Part shown: in pieces, positions 1 to 8,984 of the stretch | Numbering within the stretch: position 1 is the stretch's first letter | Layout: each line of letters begins with the position of its first letter | Origin: Salinispora pacifica CNR114 | GTDB taxonomy: Bacteria > Actinomycetota > Actinomycetes > Mycobacteriales > Micromonosporaceae | Length of the DNA stretch: 64,000 nt | NCBI RefSeq assembly: GCF_000514775.1 | Contig: NZ_AZWO01000004.1 | Span: 238,391 to 302,390, forward strand | Direction: 5' to 3' | Notes under the pieces: model-generated | The model's input: the letters and a program-made list of their open reading frames with translations, nothing else | What the model was told of the DNA's origin: nothing | Databases searched by the model: none | Position numbers and translations under genes: made by a program

Positions 1-1637
1 CACATTCTCGCCACCGGTGAACGTCCACCTGCCGATCCACAGCGAGGTGATCGCGGTCCCGCCCGGGTCGGTCCAGGCGACCTGCCAGCCGGCGATGGCT
101 ACGGTACCGGTGTTTTCCACGGTGACCTCACCCTGGAAGCCTCCCGACCACGTATTGATCAGCTGGTACGTGGCGGTGCAGCCGCTGCCGCCACCACCGC
201 CGGGTGGGGTGGTGACGGTGCGGGCCGAGGAGGCGGCGGAGACATTTCCCGCCGCGTCCCTGGCCCGCACCGTGAAGGTGTATTCGGTCTCGGCCGCGAG
301 GTCGGTCACCTGGTAGGTGGTGCCGGCGACGGTGGCGACTGTGCTCGGTGGGCCGCCGTTGGTCGCACGTCGTACCTCGTAGCCGACGACCCCGACGTTA
401 TCGGTGGACGCGTCCCAGGTCAGGGTGACCGTGGTGGAGGTCAGATCACTGGCCACGGGACGCCCCGGTGCGGTCGGCGCGACAGTGTCGCCACCGCCGC
501 CGGTGTAGCGCTCGGTGAGGCTGATGCCGGTGGTGGAGGCCCCGCCACCGAGGCGTACCGGCCACCCCACTCGCCGACCAGCAGCGGCGCGGTGCCGTCC
601 TCGTGGAGGTAGAGCCAGTTTGGTCGCCACACGTCGTTGGTCAACGTGGTCTTGTCGAAGTCCTTCTGGAACCACGGCTGCTCGTGCACCAACGGCCCGT
701 AGTCGTGCGGCGAATAGACTAACTGGTCCTGGTGGTCACCCAGATTGATCGGGTGGTCCTTCGCCCCCCGCAGGTTGCCACCCCACCAGTTGTAGTGGTA
801 GTTGGGGCTCTGGTCCGGGTCGGTGTTGGGTGATTCCCAGCTCTCCCCCGGGCGCGGGTAGACCTCGATGCCCTCGCAGAGAATCAACACGTTCGGGTTG
901 ATGGCGAGGATCCGATTGCCCGCCGTCTCGCAGGTGTGTTTGAAGTTGTCGATGTCGCTGGTGCTGTCCCACTTGGCCCGGGGCGGGTTGTTCGGGGTAC
1001 CGTGCGGCTCGTTCTGGATGTCCATCGCGACGATGGTGTCGTTGTGCTGGTACCGAGCGGCGACCCACTCCCAGCCCTGGTAGAACAGCTCCGGGGTGAT
1101 CTTTCCTTTGTACCACATTGGATAGAAGTGGCCGGAGTTGTCTGCCTCCGCACTGTGCACATCGAGCATGACCTACAGCCCGTACTTCTCGCAGAGGGCC
1201 AGCCAGTGGTCGAAAATCTGCAGGTTGTCCAGGCCCGCCAGCTCCGGGTTGACCGACAGGTTCACGTTCGGCAACACCGTCTGGCCGGCCTTCCACTCCA
1301 GCAGCAACTCCGTGGAGATCGGCACCCGTACGATGTTGATTCCGCGCTCGGCCAGCTGCCGCGTGATGGTCTCGATGTTGCCGGCCCAGAGCCCATGGAA
1401 GACCCGTTCGGTGGCGTTGTAGCCAAACCAGTTCGCGCCGGTCAACCACACCTGGTTGCCCGCCTCGTCCACGATCTTGTTGCCGTCGGTGTGCAGCCAG
1501 TCGGCCGCCGGGGCCGAGACAACCTGCGCCTCCGGCTGGGGTGCGGTGGTGGCGAACGCGGCCGGGGCGACGGCCGCCAGCCCGAGAGCTACGCAGGCCG
1601 CCACCGCGGCAGCCGGCAATCGTGATTTCACAGACAC
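1..1637 (-). pseudogene. Secreted GH5 cellulase with FN3 and CBM2, broken by a stop and a frameshift; 3' end lies outside the window
   Basis: The GTG start at 1637 has AGGAGC upstream and leads into a signal peptide and a GH5 barrel. After residue 154 (...CEKYGL) an in-frame TAG at 1173-1175 interrupts the gene; the reading then resumes with VMLDVHS. CAG to TAG is the simplest cause. The second piece (to about 560) keeps the acid/base Glu in QNEPHG and the nucleophile Glu in GEWGG. Just after GEWGG, near 550-566, the frame slips. The remainder in the new frame is a Gly-rich linker, an FN3 domain (APTAPGRPV, TLTWDAST, TYQVTDL) and the start of a CBM2 (TYQLINTWSGGFQGEV) running off the window at base 1. 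Intact, it would be an endoglucanase cutting beta-1,4-glucan outside the cell. Two independent lesions favour a real pseudogene, although sequencing error or stop readthrough cannot be excluded from one sequence. Confidence 0.85.
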
Positions 1638-1673
1638 GGGAAGCTCCTAGTAGTGGTGGTGGTGGTCAACGAC

Positions 1674-1687
1674 TGGGAGCGCTTCCA
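1674..1687. promoter_or_regulatory. CebR-like operator
   Basis: TGGGAGCGCTTCCA differs at one position from the 14-bp palindrome TGGGAGCGCTCCCA bound by the cellobiose repressor CebR of Streptomyces and relatives. It lies 37 bases upstream of the cellulase start, a usual place for repression of a cellulase promoter that is relieved by cello-oligosaccharides. Confidence 0.75.
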
Positions 1688-1826
1688 CACATAGATTAAG
1701 CTGGCTGTCGACGCAACGGAAGGGAAACTTTCCGTAATCACTGCTAAACGGATCAAGGCGCATCCGGCCCATCGCTCGACCTGGGATGCGGGGCGTAGGG
1801 TGTGCCGACACCGGGTAGCCGAGGGC

Positions 1827-2378
1827 ATGGCGCGGTACACCGATCCGAAGCTACGAAGAAGACTCAAAGACGAGATCAAGGCATCCGACAAGGGCGCCCG
1901 GCCCGGACAGTGGTCGGCCCGAAAATCGCAACTGCTGGTCAAGGAGTACGAGAAGCAGGGCGGAGGCTACCAGGGGCCACGAGACGAACGGCAGCGATCC
2001 CTGCGACAGTGGGGCCGCGAGAAGTGGCAAACCCGAGAGGGCGGCACCCGGGCGCGGCAGGACGGCGAGACAAAGCGCTACCTGCCCGAACGCGTGTGGA
2101 AGGAACTCCCCGAAAAGGAACGCCGCGCCACCGACACCAAGAAACGTAAGGCGTCGAGGAGCGGCCGGCAGTACGTGGCCAACACCGGCCCGGCCAGCCG
2201 CACCCGCCGCGACACCACGTCGGTCGACCGGCTACTCGACCTGCGGGTCCCCGACGCGGCGAAACGGCTGACCGGGCTCGACACCCGCCAACTCCGGTCG
2301 GCGCTACGGCGCGAACGCGCCGGCAAGAGCCGAAAGACACTGGTCCGCCGAATCGAGGCGGAACTCGCGCGCCGGTAG
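1827..2378 (+). CDS. DUF5872 family basic protein
   Basis: This 183-residue, strongly basic and hydrophilic protein is recognised by its N-terminal block MARYTDPKLRRRLKDEIKAS, then GQWSARKSQLL and EYEKQGGGY, typical of DUF5872. The middle carries a WQT...RYLPE segment and KKRKASRSGRQYVANT, also family hallmarks. The C-terminal 50 residues (LLDLRVPDAAKRLTGLD...) look like an added short helical domain, possibly nucleic-acid binding given its Arg/Lys content. ATG 1827 was chosen because the family begins MA(R/K)YTDP; the upstream in-frame extension has no ribosome site. There is no signal peptide or membrane segment. The biochemical function is unknown. It converges on the amylase gene with a shared terminator. 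Confidence 0.75.
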   Translation: MARYTDPKLRRRLKDEIKASDKGARPGQWSARKSQLLVKEYEKQGGGYQGPRDERQRSLRQWGREKWQTREGGTRARQDGETKRYLPERVWKELPEKERRATDTKKRKASRSGRQYVANTGPASRTRRDTTSVDRLLDLRVPDAAKRLTGLDTRQLRSALRRERAGKSRKTLVRRIEAELARR

Positions 2379-2448
2379 GGCGCCCACCGCAGGTGGCCAG
2401 GCCGGCGCGGCGAGACACCACCGCCTACGGCGGCCGTGCCCACCACCA

Positions 2449-2483
2449 GGGCCCACCCGCGGAGGTAGTCCGAGGGTGGGCCC
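2449..2483. terminator. Bidirectional hairpin terminator between convergent genes
   Basis: A perfect 10-bp stem GGGCCCACCC/GGGTGGGCCC with a 15-base loop sits between the convergent DUF5872 and amylase genes. There is no T-run, as is common for actinobacterial terminators. Confidence 0.7.
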
Positions 2484-2491
2484 GGCTGCCG

Positions 2492-4660
2492 CTACCGCCA
2501 GGTGTCGGTGTTGGTGTGGGTCCCGGTGGCCGGGGTGGTGAAGCTTCGGTTTGACTGGGACTCCCAGGTCACCGAACCATCCGGATTCTTCTTCACATAC
2601 TTGTACTCGATGTGGGTGCTCGGCGGCAGGTCGACGGTCGCCCGCCAGACCGGGTAGTCGGCCGCGGAGAGCGCGATGGCGTTGTCCGGATCCCAGCTGC
2701 CCAGTTCCGCGACATTACCGACCACAAAGACGTTCTGCCCGAAGTAGGTGTAGACGGTGGCGTGGAACGAACTGGGGATCGCCGGGGCGGGGATCGAGTC
2801 GCCCCGGAAGGTCTCGGTCAGCGCGTACGTACCGGAGGCGGGGGTGGTGAAGCTCCGGTTCTCGCCGGATTCCCAGGTCACGTCTCCCCCGCCGGTCACC
2901 TTGATGAACTTGTACTCGACCGCGGTGGACGGGGGCAGGTCGATCGTGCCGCGGTAGGTGTTCCCACCCTGCGGGGTCAGCCGCACCGCGGCGGCCGGGG
3001 CCCAGGAGCCGAGCTCGGCGATGCTACCGACGGCGTAGACGTCCTGATCGGCGCTGGGGGTCGCGCTGACCGTGAAGGTCGTGGCGATCTCGTCGGTGGG
3101 GTCACCGGTGGGGCTGACCGTCGGCGACGGCGTCGCGCCGGGGCGGGCGTTGACGTGGATGGCGACAGCGTTGTTCGCCGGGATGCTCACGGTGGCCTGA
3201 CCGCCGGTGACACTCACCGTAGCGCCGGTGCAGCCGCTACCGTCGGCCGCGCCGGAGATGACGTCGCAGTAGGCACCGTCGGCGAGGCCGGTGGCGAAGG
3301 TGGCGGTGGCGGTGCCACCGGAGTCGTTGATGCCGATCCAGGCCCGGTCGCCCCGGTGGAAGCCGATCACGTTGTCGTTGACCGCGGTAAAGTCGGCGAC
3401 GCTCTGGACCGAACGCGCCGCGTTGGCCCAGCCCACCATGCCCTTGATGCCGGTGCTCTGGCTCAGGCAGTTCCAGGCGCCACCGCAGACCGTGTCGGTG
3501 ACATACCCACCACCGTTGTGTGGCGGGGACTGATTCCGATTCGACCAGGTGAAGCTGTCGAAGACCGACGGTTTGCCGTGCGGGTAGGCCAGCGCGAAGT
3601 AGTTGGCGAGCACGTAGTCGGTGCCGTCCTTGTACGACAGCACCACCCCGTCTCGCTCCAGGTCGTGATTGGTGACCATCGAGAAGACGTTGGCACTCGG
3701 CGCGTCGAGGTTCCAGTTCGGAATGTTGCCCAACGTCGCGATCGAGCCCTGGAAGGCGGAGCGAATGCCCTTGGCGTACGCGAAGTCGAGCACGTCGCCG
3801 TTGCCGATGAACGCCCGGGCCTGAAGGTCAGGGTTGTTGGCGCCGTCGAAGATCTCCTGGGCGACGTAGGGGCGCTTCCCCTCCGCGACGGTGTCGTCCA
3901 GCCGGCTGAGGATCGCCGCGAAGTCGTCCTTCCGAATGTGCTTGACCGCGTCCACCCGGAAACCGTCGACGCCGAGGCCGATCAGGTCGTTCAGGTACCC
4001 CGCGATCGTGTCGCGCACGTACTCCTTCTCGGTGTAGAGATCGGCCAGGGAGAGCAGCTCGCAGCTGGTCACCTGGGCTACGTTGTCCCAGTCATTGATG
4101 GAGCCGTCGGTCGGGCAGTTGTCGCCCGGGCGATGGAAGTCGCCCCCGCCATAGGGAACCGAGGGGTAGCTGTAGCCGGAGAACTCGGTGCCGGCGTAGC
4201 CGCGGGTGCCGGGCGGGTTGTTGGTGCCGGCCATGTGGTTGACGATCGCATCCACATAGACGCGCACGCCCGCATCGTGGCAGGTGCTGACCATACCGGC
4301 GAACTGCTCCCGGCTACCGAACCGGCTCTCCAGCTGGTACGAGACCGGCTGGTAGACCTCGTACCAGGGGTGCACCCCGTCAGCGCTGTTGGGTAGGTAC
4401 ACCGACTCCTGCGGCGGGGCCACCTGCACCGCGCCGTAGCCGGCGGGGCCGAGGTGGTCGGTGCAGGCGGTGGCGACCGAGTTCCAGTTCCACTGCCACA
4501 GGTTGGCGGTCACCTCGCTGTCGTTGAGCACGACTGCGGCGCGGGCGGAGCTGGCGGTGGTCGCGGCGGTGACGACCGCTGTGCCGCCCACCGCGACCAG
4601 CGCGGCGGCGAGCACCAGACGGCCGGTGCGGCCAACTGGATGTGGTCTCGCGGTTTCCAT
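2492..4660 (-). CDS. Secreted alpha-amylase (GH13) with two C-terminal CBM20 starch-binding domains
   Basis: A 722-residue extracellular enzyme hydrolysing alpha-1,4-glucosidic bonds of starch. A twin-Arg-poor Sec signal peptide (about residues 1-41, ending SSARA) precedes a GH13 barrel with VDAIVNH, GFRVDAVKH (nucleophile Asp237), AQEIF (acid/base Glu269) and TNHD (Asp333). A beta-sandwich C domain ends near residue 505, followed by a Pro/Thr linker and two tandem CBM20 repeats (each with VGSIAELG or VGNVAELG SW and VTWESGENR or SQSNR motifs). ATG 4660 was chosen because GAGAGG precedes it and it begins the signal peptide; an upstream in-frame ATG at 4723 would add 21 residues unlike a leader. 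Double CBM20 modules suggest raw-starch binding. Confidence 0.95.
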   Translation of the reverse strand: METARPHPVGRTGRLVLAAALVAVGGTAVVTAATTASSARAAVVLNDSEVTANLWQWNWNSVATACTDHLGPAGYGAVQVAPPQESVYLPNSADGVHPWYEVYQPVSYQLESRFGSREQFAGMVSTCHDAGVRVYVDAIVNHMAGTNNPPGTRGYAGTEFSGYSYPSVPYGGGDFHRPGDNCPTDGSINDWDNVAQVTSCELLSLADLYTEKEYVRDTIAGYLNDLIGLGVDGFRVDAVKHIRKDDFAAILSRLDDTVAEGKRPYVAQEIFDGANNPDLQARAFIGNGDVLDFAYAKGIRSAFQGSIATLGNIPNWNLDAPSANVFSMVTNHDLERDGVVLSYKDGTDYVLANYFALAYPHGKPSVFDSFTWSNRNQSPPHNGGGYVTDTVCGGAWNCLSQSTGIKGMVGWANAARSVQSVADFTAVNDNVIGFHRGDRAWIGINDSGGTATATFATGLADGAYCDVISGAADGSGCTGATVSVTGGQATVSIPANNAVAIHVNARPGATPSPTVSPTGDPTDEIATTFTVSATPSADQDVYAVGSIAELGSWAPAAAVRLTPQGGNTYRGTIDLPPSTAVEYKFIKVTGGGDVTWESGENRSFTTPASGTYALTETFRGDSIPAPAIPSSFHATVYTYFGQNVFVVGNVAELGSWDPDNAIALSAADYPVWRATVDLPPSTHIEYKYVKKNPDGSVTWESQSNRSFTTPATGTHTNTDTWR

Positions 4661-4745
4661 GACGGGGACCTCTCGTGCGAAGGGGCGCTCGGCAAGGGCG
4701 GACGGCCATCCGGTAGCGAACACGATGCGGCATCTATGAAATAAG

Positions 4746-4776
4746 TTGCAAGAGTTTTCGGAAACATTCTCGAAAC
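4746..4776. promoter_or_regulatory. Candidate amylase control region
   Basis: An AT-richer stretch upstream of the amylase contains TTGCAAGAG followed by two similar CGAAAC-type half sites (TTCGGAAAC and TTCTCGAAAC) 10-11 bases apart. TTGCA-type repeats occur in amylase promoters of actinomycetes controlled by LacI-family maltose regulators. The match is by eye only. Confidence 0.3.
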
Positions 4777-4839
4777 TTCACTGCCCGCCGTCCGGCGACC
4801 ACCAAAGCCACACACCCGTAGCGCGCTAGGGTGTGCGGC

Positions 4840-5721
4840 ATGGCCCAAGTGGACATAGCAGTACAACAGGGCGACGAGGTCGTCGTGGCCGACTACACAA
4901 AGTCCCGCTTCCAGCTCGCCTCGGTCAGCAAGCAGTTCACCGCCGCTGCCCTGCTCCTGCTGGTGGAAGAGGGCACGCTACTCCTCGAGGATCCCATCAG
5001 CCGCTGGATCGACGGCTGCCCGGAACAGTGGCGGGACATCAGGCTGCACCACCTGCTCAGCCACACCTCCGGCCTCGGCCACTGGGACGACTACCCCATG
5101 ATCGATCTGGGGCAGCGGGTCCAGCCGAGCGAACTACTGAAAACCTTTCACTCCGTACCGCTGCAATTCCCACCCGGCGCTGGCTGGAGATACAGCAGCC
5201 CGGCGTACGTGCTGTTGGCGCAGATCGTCCAACGATCCGCCGACACGCCCTACCGGGCCTTCCTGGCAGAGCGCATCTTCGACCGCCTCGGTCTGACCCA
5301 GACCTTCGCCGGAATGCCCACCGCACGACCAAACCTGGCACTCGGCCACGACGCGGACGGCCAGCCGTTGCCGACCTGGGAGCTGGACGTGGTCGGCATG
5401 GGAGCCGGCGACGTGTGGTCAACCGCCAACGACATGCTGACCTGGCTCGACGCCCTCCAGCGCGGCCGGCTTTTGGGCGAGCCCTACCGCACGCTGATGC
5501 TGACCGAGCAGGCCCGGACCGGCAAGGGTCCGGAGGAGAGCGGCTACGGCTACGGCGTCTTCCTGGGCGAACTCAACAACCGGCGGTGGTGGCACCACAG
5601 CGGCCACAACGCGGGCTACAAGACGTTCGTCGGGCACATTCCGGAACTGGACCGCCGGTTCGTGGTGCTCAGCAATACCGAGGCGACCACCCCCAGCATC
5701 ATGGAGCCACTGCTCACCTGA
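4840..5721 (+). CDS. Serine hydrolase of the beta-lactamase / penicillin-binding-protein fold (class C type)
   Basis: A 293-residue cytoplasmic-looking protein of the Beta-lactamase (AmpC/EstB/D-aminopeptidase) family. The catalytic SxxK motif is SVSK at residues 28-31. The LLSHTSGL block follows, and GWRYSSPAY supplies the second-motif Tyr. HHSGHNAGYK near residue 254 corresponds to the KTG-equivalent HxG motif. Members act as esterases, D-amino-acid peptidases or lactamases, and substrate cannot be told from sequence. It lacks a signal peptide, and its N-terminus is shorter than in many homologues, which usually have 30-50 residues before SxxK. ATG 4840 was chosen over one 9 bases upstream by its spacing from AGGG. 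It converges on the LuxR regulator gene with a 25-base gap. Confidence 0.8.
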   Translation: MAQVDIAVQQGDEVVVADYTKSRFQLASVSKQFTAAALLLLVEEGTLLLEDPISRWIDGCPEQWRDIRLHHLLSHTSGLGHWDDYPMIDLGQRVQPSELLKTFHSVPLQFPPGAGWRYSSPAYVLLAQIVQRSADTPYRAFLAERIFDRLGLTQTFAGMPTARPNLALGHDADGQPLPTWELDVVGMGAGDVWSTANDMLTWLDALQRGRLLGEPYRTLMLTEQARTGKGPEESGYGYGVFLGELNNRRWWHHSGHNAGYKTFVGHIPELDRRFVVLSNTEATTPSIMEPLLT

Positions 5722-5746
5722 CGGCGGGCCGGGGAGAGACCCGCCC

Positions 5747-6418
5747 CTACGAGGGGTGCGGCGGGCCCGTGCGTAGGTAGGTGAGGACAGCCAACACCCG
5801 GCGATTGGTGTCATCACTGGGCGGCAGCTCAAGCTTGGTCAGGATGTTGCCGACATGCTTGCCGATCGCCGCCTCGGTGATGAAGAGCTTCCCCGCGATC
5901 GCCGCGTTGGAGTGACCTTCGGCAATCAGCGCGAGTACCTCGCGTTCGCGGGTGGACAGGGCGGCGAGCGGGTCACGGGGGCGAAGCAACAGCTGCCGTA
6001 CGACGTCGGGGTCGATGGCTGTTCCGCCAGCCGCCACCCGCCGCAGCGTCGCGACGAAGTCGGCGACGTCGGCGACCCGGTCCTTGAGCAGATAGCCGAC
6101 CCGGCGCCCGTCACCACTGTTGAGCAGGGCGGAGGCGTACTCGCTCTGCACGTACTGGCTGAGCACCACGACTGCTAGATGCGGCTGTTCCGCACGCAGC
6201 GTGACGGCCGCGCGCAGGCCGTCATCCCGGTGCTGGGGCGGCATACGGATATCGGTCACGACCAGGTCCGGTTTCTGGGTACGGACCGTGTCCAGCAGTG
6301 CCGGCGCGGAGCCGACCGCGGCGACCACCTCGAAGTCGAATCTGGTCAGCAGGCCGACGAGGCCCTCGCGCAACAGAACCTCGTCCTCGGCGAGCACGAC
6401 CCGGGTCAGCGGTGGCAT
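5747..6418 (-). CDS. LuxR/NarL-family response regulator
   Basis: A 223-residue two-component regulator. The receiver domain (about 5-125) has the acidic pair ED at 11-12, the phosphoacceptor Asp56 in VVTDIRMP and the Lys of LLKDR. A LuxR helix-turn-helix (about 150-215) begins LSTREREVLALIAEG and has the recognition-helix pattern AAIGKHVGNILTKL. It would bind DNA after phosphorylation by the kinase encoded immediately upstream, whose last 13 bases overlap this gene, so the two are probably translationally coupled. Targets are unknown. Confidence 0.93.
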   Translation of the reverse strand: MPPLTRVVLAEDEVLLREGLVGLLTRFDFEVVAAVGSAPALLDTVRTQKPDLVVTDIRMPPQHRDDGLRAAVTLRAEQPHLAVVVLSQYVQSEYASALLNSGDGRRVGYLLKDRVADVADFVATLRRVAAGGTAIDPDVVRQLLLRPRDPLAALSTREREVLALIAEGHSNAAIAGKLFITEAAIGKHVGNILTKLELPPSDDTNRRVLAVLTYLRTGPPHPS

Positions 6419-7695
6419 GGCAGCTCCACCCGCAGCACGGTGGGGCCACCGGCCGGGCTGGCGAGCAGCAGCCGTCCGTTGACCGCGGCGACCCGGTCGG
6501 CGAGGCCGGTCAGGCCGGTGCCCTGGCCGGGGCTGGCACCGCCGCGGCCGTCGTCTTCGACCTCCACGACGAGGTCCTGGTCGGCCTGGGTCAACCGCAC
6601 CTCGGCCCGGGTCGCCTGAGCGTGCTGGGCCACGTTGCTGACGGACTCGGAGACCACGAAGTAGGCGGTGGTCTCGACCAGCTCCGGCAGGGGTTGCCGG
6701 AGGTCGGAGTGGACGGCGACCGGTACGGTGGTGGCCGCGGCCAGTTCCCGGACGGCGCCGGCGAGACCGAGCTCGGCGAGGTGCTGCGGGCGGATGCCCT
6801 GCACGATCTGCCGGAGCGTCACCATCAGGTCCTTGGCCTGTCCGTGTGCGATGGCCAGTGGCTTCGCGGCCGGGGAGTCGTCGGGCACGTCGAGCTTCGC
6901 CAGGCCGAGCTGGAGGGTGAGGCTGGTCAGCCGGGGCTGGGCCGCGTCGTGTACATCCCGCTCGATCCGGCGGCGTTCGGCCTCGTACGCGTTGACCAGC
7001 CGGGTCCGGGAGCGGGTGACCTCGCGCAGCGCCACCCCAGCCACGGGTCCCCCGAGCAACCGGCGGGCCACGACCGCCTGAACGGCGACGAGCAGCCCGA
7101 GCAGGTACCACAACACCGGAATGAACAGCAGGCCCACGACCGCGTACGGGATCGCCTGGCCTGGGGTGTCGACCGTGGTCTGGACGAGGATGACCCGGTC
7201 GCTGTCGACGGCCAACCAAGGGCTGGCGATCAGCGTGAAGTCCAGCAGAATGAGCAAAAAGAGCATCCAGTACGCGACCGGCACCGCCCCGCCCAGCCAG
7301 CAGAGGTAGGCCACTTCCCGCCACGCCGCTGGGCTGGTGTAGCGGGCGGCCAGACCCCGGAGCCGCGCTCCCGCAAGCGGACGTGGGTCAACCAGGCCGA
7401 GCCGCCACCGCTCGAACGGAGCCACCACGGCACTCACGATCGGCGCCAGGGCGAGCAGGGCCAGCCCGGCGACGGTGAGAAATATGATGACGGGAAGCTC
7501 CACCGACTGACCCTTCCGCACCGCAGAGACAACCGCCCACAGGGGTACGGCGACAACGAGCAGCCCAGCGAAGAGGGCGCCGGCGATCGGGAGGGTGCCG
7601 GCGGCGTACGCCAGGGCACGCCACGGCCAGGATGAGAGCAGGTAGCCACGCCGGCGAAGTGCCGCCACCAGGTGTCGGGGTCGATCCAAGGTCAT
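6406..7695 (-). CDS. Membrane sensor histidine kinase (HisKA_3 / NarL partner type)
   Basis: A 429-residue kinase with about four hydrophobic segments in the N-terminal half (around 28-60, 68-95, 128-160 and 180-212). A dimerisation and phosphotransfer segment, RRRIERDVHDAAQPRL, carries His249. Usual family members read HDGAQ, so the Gly-to-Ala change is minor. The HATPase domain has an N box (SESVSNVAQHA), VEDDGRGGA and GTGLTGL. It should sense an unidentified envelope signal and phosphorylate the response regulator overlapping its 3' end. Both face away from the DUF998 gene. Confidence 0.92.
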   Translation of the reverse strand: MTLDRPRHLVAALRRRGYLLSSWPWRALAYAAGTLPIAGALFAGLLVVAVPLWAVVSAVRKGQSVELPVIIFLTVAGLALLALAPIVSAVVAPFERWRLGLVDPRPLAGARLRGLAARYTSPAAWREVAYLCWLGGAVPVAYWMLFLLILLDFTLIASPWLAVDSDRVILVQTTVDTPGQAIPYAVVGLLFIPVLWYLLGLLVAVQAVVARRLLGGPVAGVALREVTRSRTRLVNAYEAERRRIERDVHDAAQPRLTSLTLQLGLAKLDVPDDSPAAKPLAIAHGQAKDLMVTLRQIVQGIRPQHLAELGLAGAVRELAAATTVPVAVHSDLRQPLPELVETTAYFVVSESVSNVAQHAQATRAEVRLTQADQDLVVEVEDDGRGGASPGQGTGLTGLADRVAAVNGRLLLASPAGGPTVLRVELPCHR

Positions 7696-7826
7696 GCGGC
7701 AACGCTAACCAGGACAGATAGGTCGAACCAGCTGCGTACGTGTATTCCTCGGGTATACCCAGCCCTACCTCTGACTGACTGACCAGGCCCAGTGCGAGGC
7801 CCGCCGGAACGCGCTGGACTTGCCGA

Positions 7827-8450
7827 ATGGGTATACACCGCCTTGGCGCTCACAGCTGGCTGCTCGCCGCCCCGCTCTTCCTCGCCGCAAACCTGACAAT
7901 CGGTTTGGCCTGGCGGCAGCCACGCTTCAGCTGGAGCACCAACAACATCAGTGACCTGGGCAATGTGACCTGTGGGAGGTGGGACACCACCCGCCCTCGT
8001 GAAGTGTGCTCGCCCTGGCATGTCGCGATGAACAGCGCCATGGTCAGCACCGGGGTACTGCTCGCACTCGGCGTCTTTCTCACCTGGTCAGCGCTGGGAC
8101 CCGGAATCGCCGCACGGACCGTGCAGCTGCTGACGCTCGCCGGCGCGAGCGGCTACGTCCTGGCTGGGGCCTACCCAGCGGATGTCAACGAGAACAAGCA
8201 TTTCCTCGGGGCCATACTGATCTTCTTCCTGGCCAACGGCGGAATGCTCGTGGCCGCGCTGGCCCGCCGCTCACCGGTGCTGACCTCGATGCGCCCGCTC
8301 AGCCTCACCCTGGGCCTGGTCGGGTTGGGCGGTACAGCCCTGTTCCTGGCCCAGGTTGACCTCGGCATCGGCGTCGGCGGCATGGAACGGGTAGCCGTGT
8401 TCCCCCTGTTCATCTGGACATCCGCGGTGGCGGTGCGGCTCGCCCGGTGA
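7827..8450 (+). CDS. DUF998 family integral membrane protein
   Basis: A 207-residue polytopic protein with about six hydrophobic segments. The DUF998 signature includes WSTNNISDLGN after the first helix, PWHVAMNS before the second and AGAYPADVNENKHFLGA in the middle loop. The conserved polar residues (N, D, H and E) in the loops suggest an active membrane enzyme or transporter, but no function is established. It stands alone on the plus strand between the divergent two-component operon and a glyoxalase-fold gene; no strong ribosome site is visible before ATG 7827. Confidence 0.8.
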   Translation: MGIHRLGAHSWLLAAPLFLAANLTIGLAWRQPRFSWSTNNISDLGNVTCGRWDTTRPREVCSPWHVAMNSAMVSTGVLLALGVFLTWSALGPGIAARTVQLLTLAGASGYVLAGAYPADVNENKHFLGAILIFFLANGGMLVAALARRSPVLTSMRPLSLTLGLVGLGGTALFLAQVDLGIGVGGMERVAVFPLFIWTSAVAVRLAR

Positions 8451-8588
8451 GGCGGGGGTGTGGCCCGCCACGTCGAAGCCGCGGCGCGGTGGAGCGGGGC
8501 AGCCGGGGGTGTCCGCCCGGACCAGGACATCCCAGTCCCGTCCGATTCGTTCAAGACGGAGCGGCGAGCCGCTCGTACCGTCGAGGTC

Positions 8589-8984
8589 ATGGCACCCACC
8601 TTCAGCGCGATCGGCCTTGCGGTGGCCGACATGGCAGCATCTCTATCCTTCTACCGCCGACTCGGCCTGCCGTTTCCGGCCGGCGCGGAGGATGAGCCGC
8701 ACGTCGAGGTGACCGTCTCCGGCGGCATCCGTCTCATGTGGGACACCCACGCCTCAATACGGTCGTTCGACCCCGACTACGAACCTGGACCGCCCTCCGG
8801 CGGTTGGGCCTTTCGCTGCGCGGACGCGGGCGAGGTGGAGAAACTCCACGCCGACCTCGTCGCCGCCGGCTACCCGTCGGTTCAGGAGCCCTGGGACGCA
8901 CCGTGGGGACAACGCTATGCACAGGTGCGTGACCCGGACGACAACGTCGTGGACCTCTTCGCCCAGCTCACGTCACCCCAGTAG
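8589..8984 (+). CDS. VOC / glyoxalase-fold protein
   Basis: A 131-residue vicinal-oxygen-chelate fold protein made of two beta-alpha-beta-beta-beta halves. The first half starts FSAIGLAVADMAASLSFYRR and the second is centred on GWAFRCADAGEVEKLHADL, with the closing RDPDDNVVDLF motif. Members include glyoxalases, dioxygenases and bleomycin-type drug-binding proteins; this one lacks an obvious full set of metal ligands, so a binding or resistance role is possible. ATG 8589 was chosen because it begins the conserved strand; GAGGTC lies just upstream. Its 3' end overlaps the convergent AraC gene by 12 bases. Confidence 0.8.
   Translation: MAPTFSAIGLAVADMAASLSFYRRLGLPFPAGAEDEPHVEVTVSGGIRLMWDTHASIRSFDPDYEPGPPSGGWAFRCADAGEVEKLHADLVAAGYPSVQEPWDAPWGQRYAQVRDPDDNVVDLFAQLTSPQ

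Noticed and set aside
2612..4396. A 594-codon plus-strand open frame opposite the amylase
   Set aside because: It is antisense to a clear GH13 gene, is rich in Gly/Val/Arg/Asp as expected from GC-rich complementary strands, and has no family resemblance or ribosome site.
6419..7324. An N-terminal extension of the first response regulator
   Set aside because: The upstream 300 codons are Arg/Pro-rich shadow of the kinase. The receiver domain begins at the ATG at 6418, which fits the family length.
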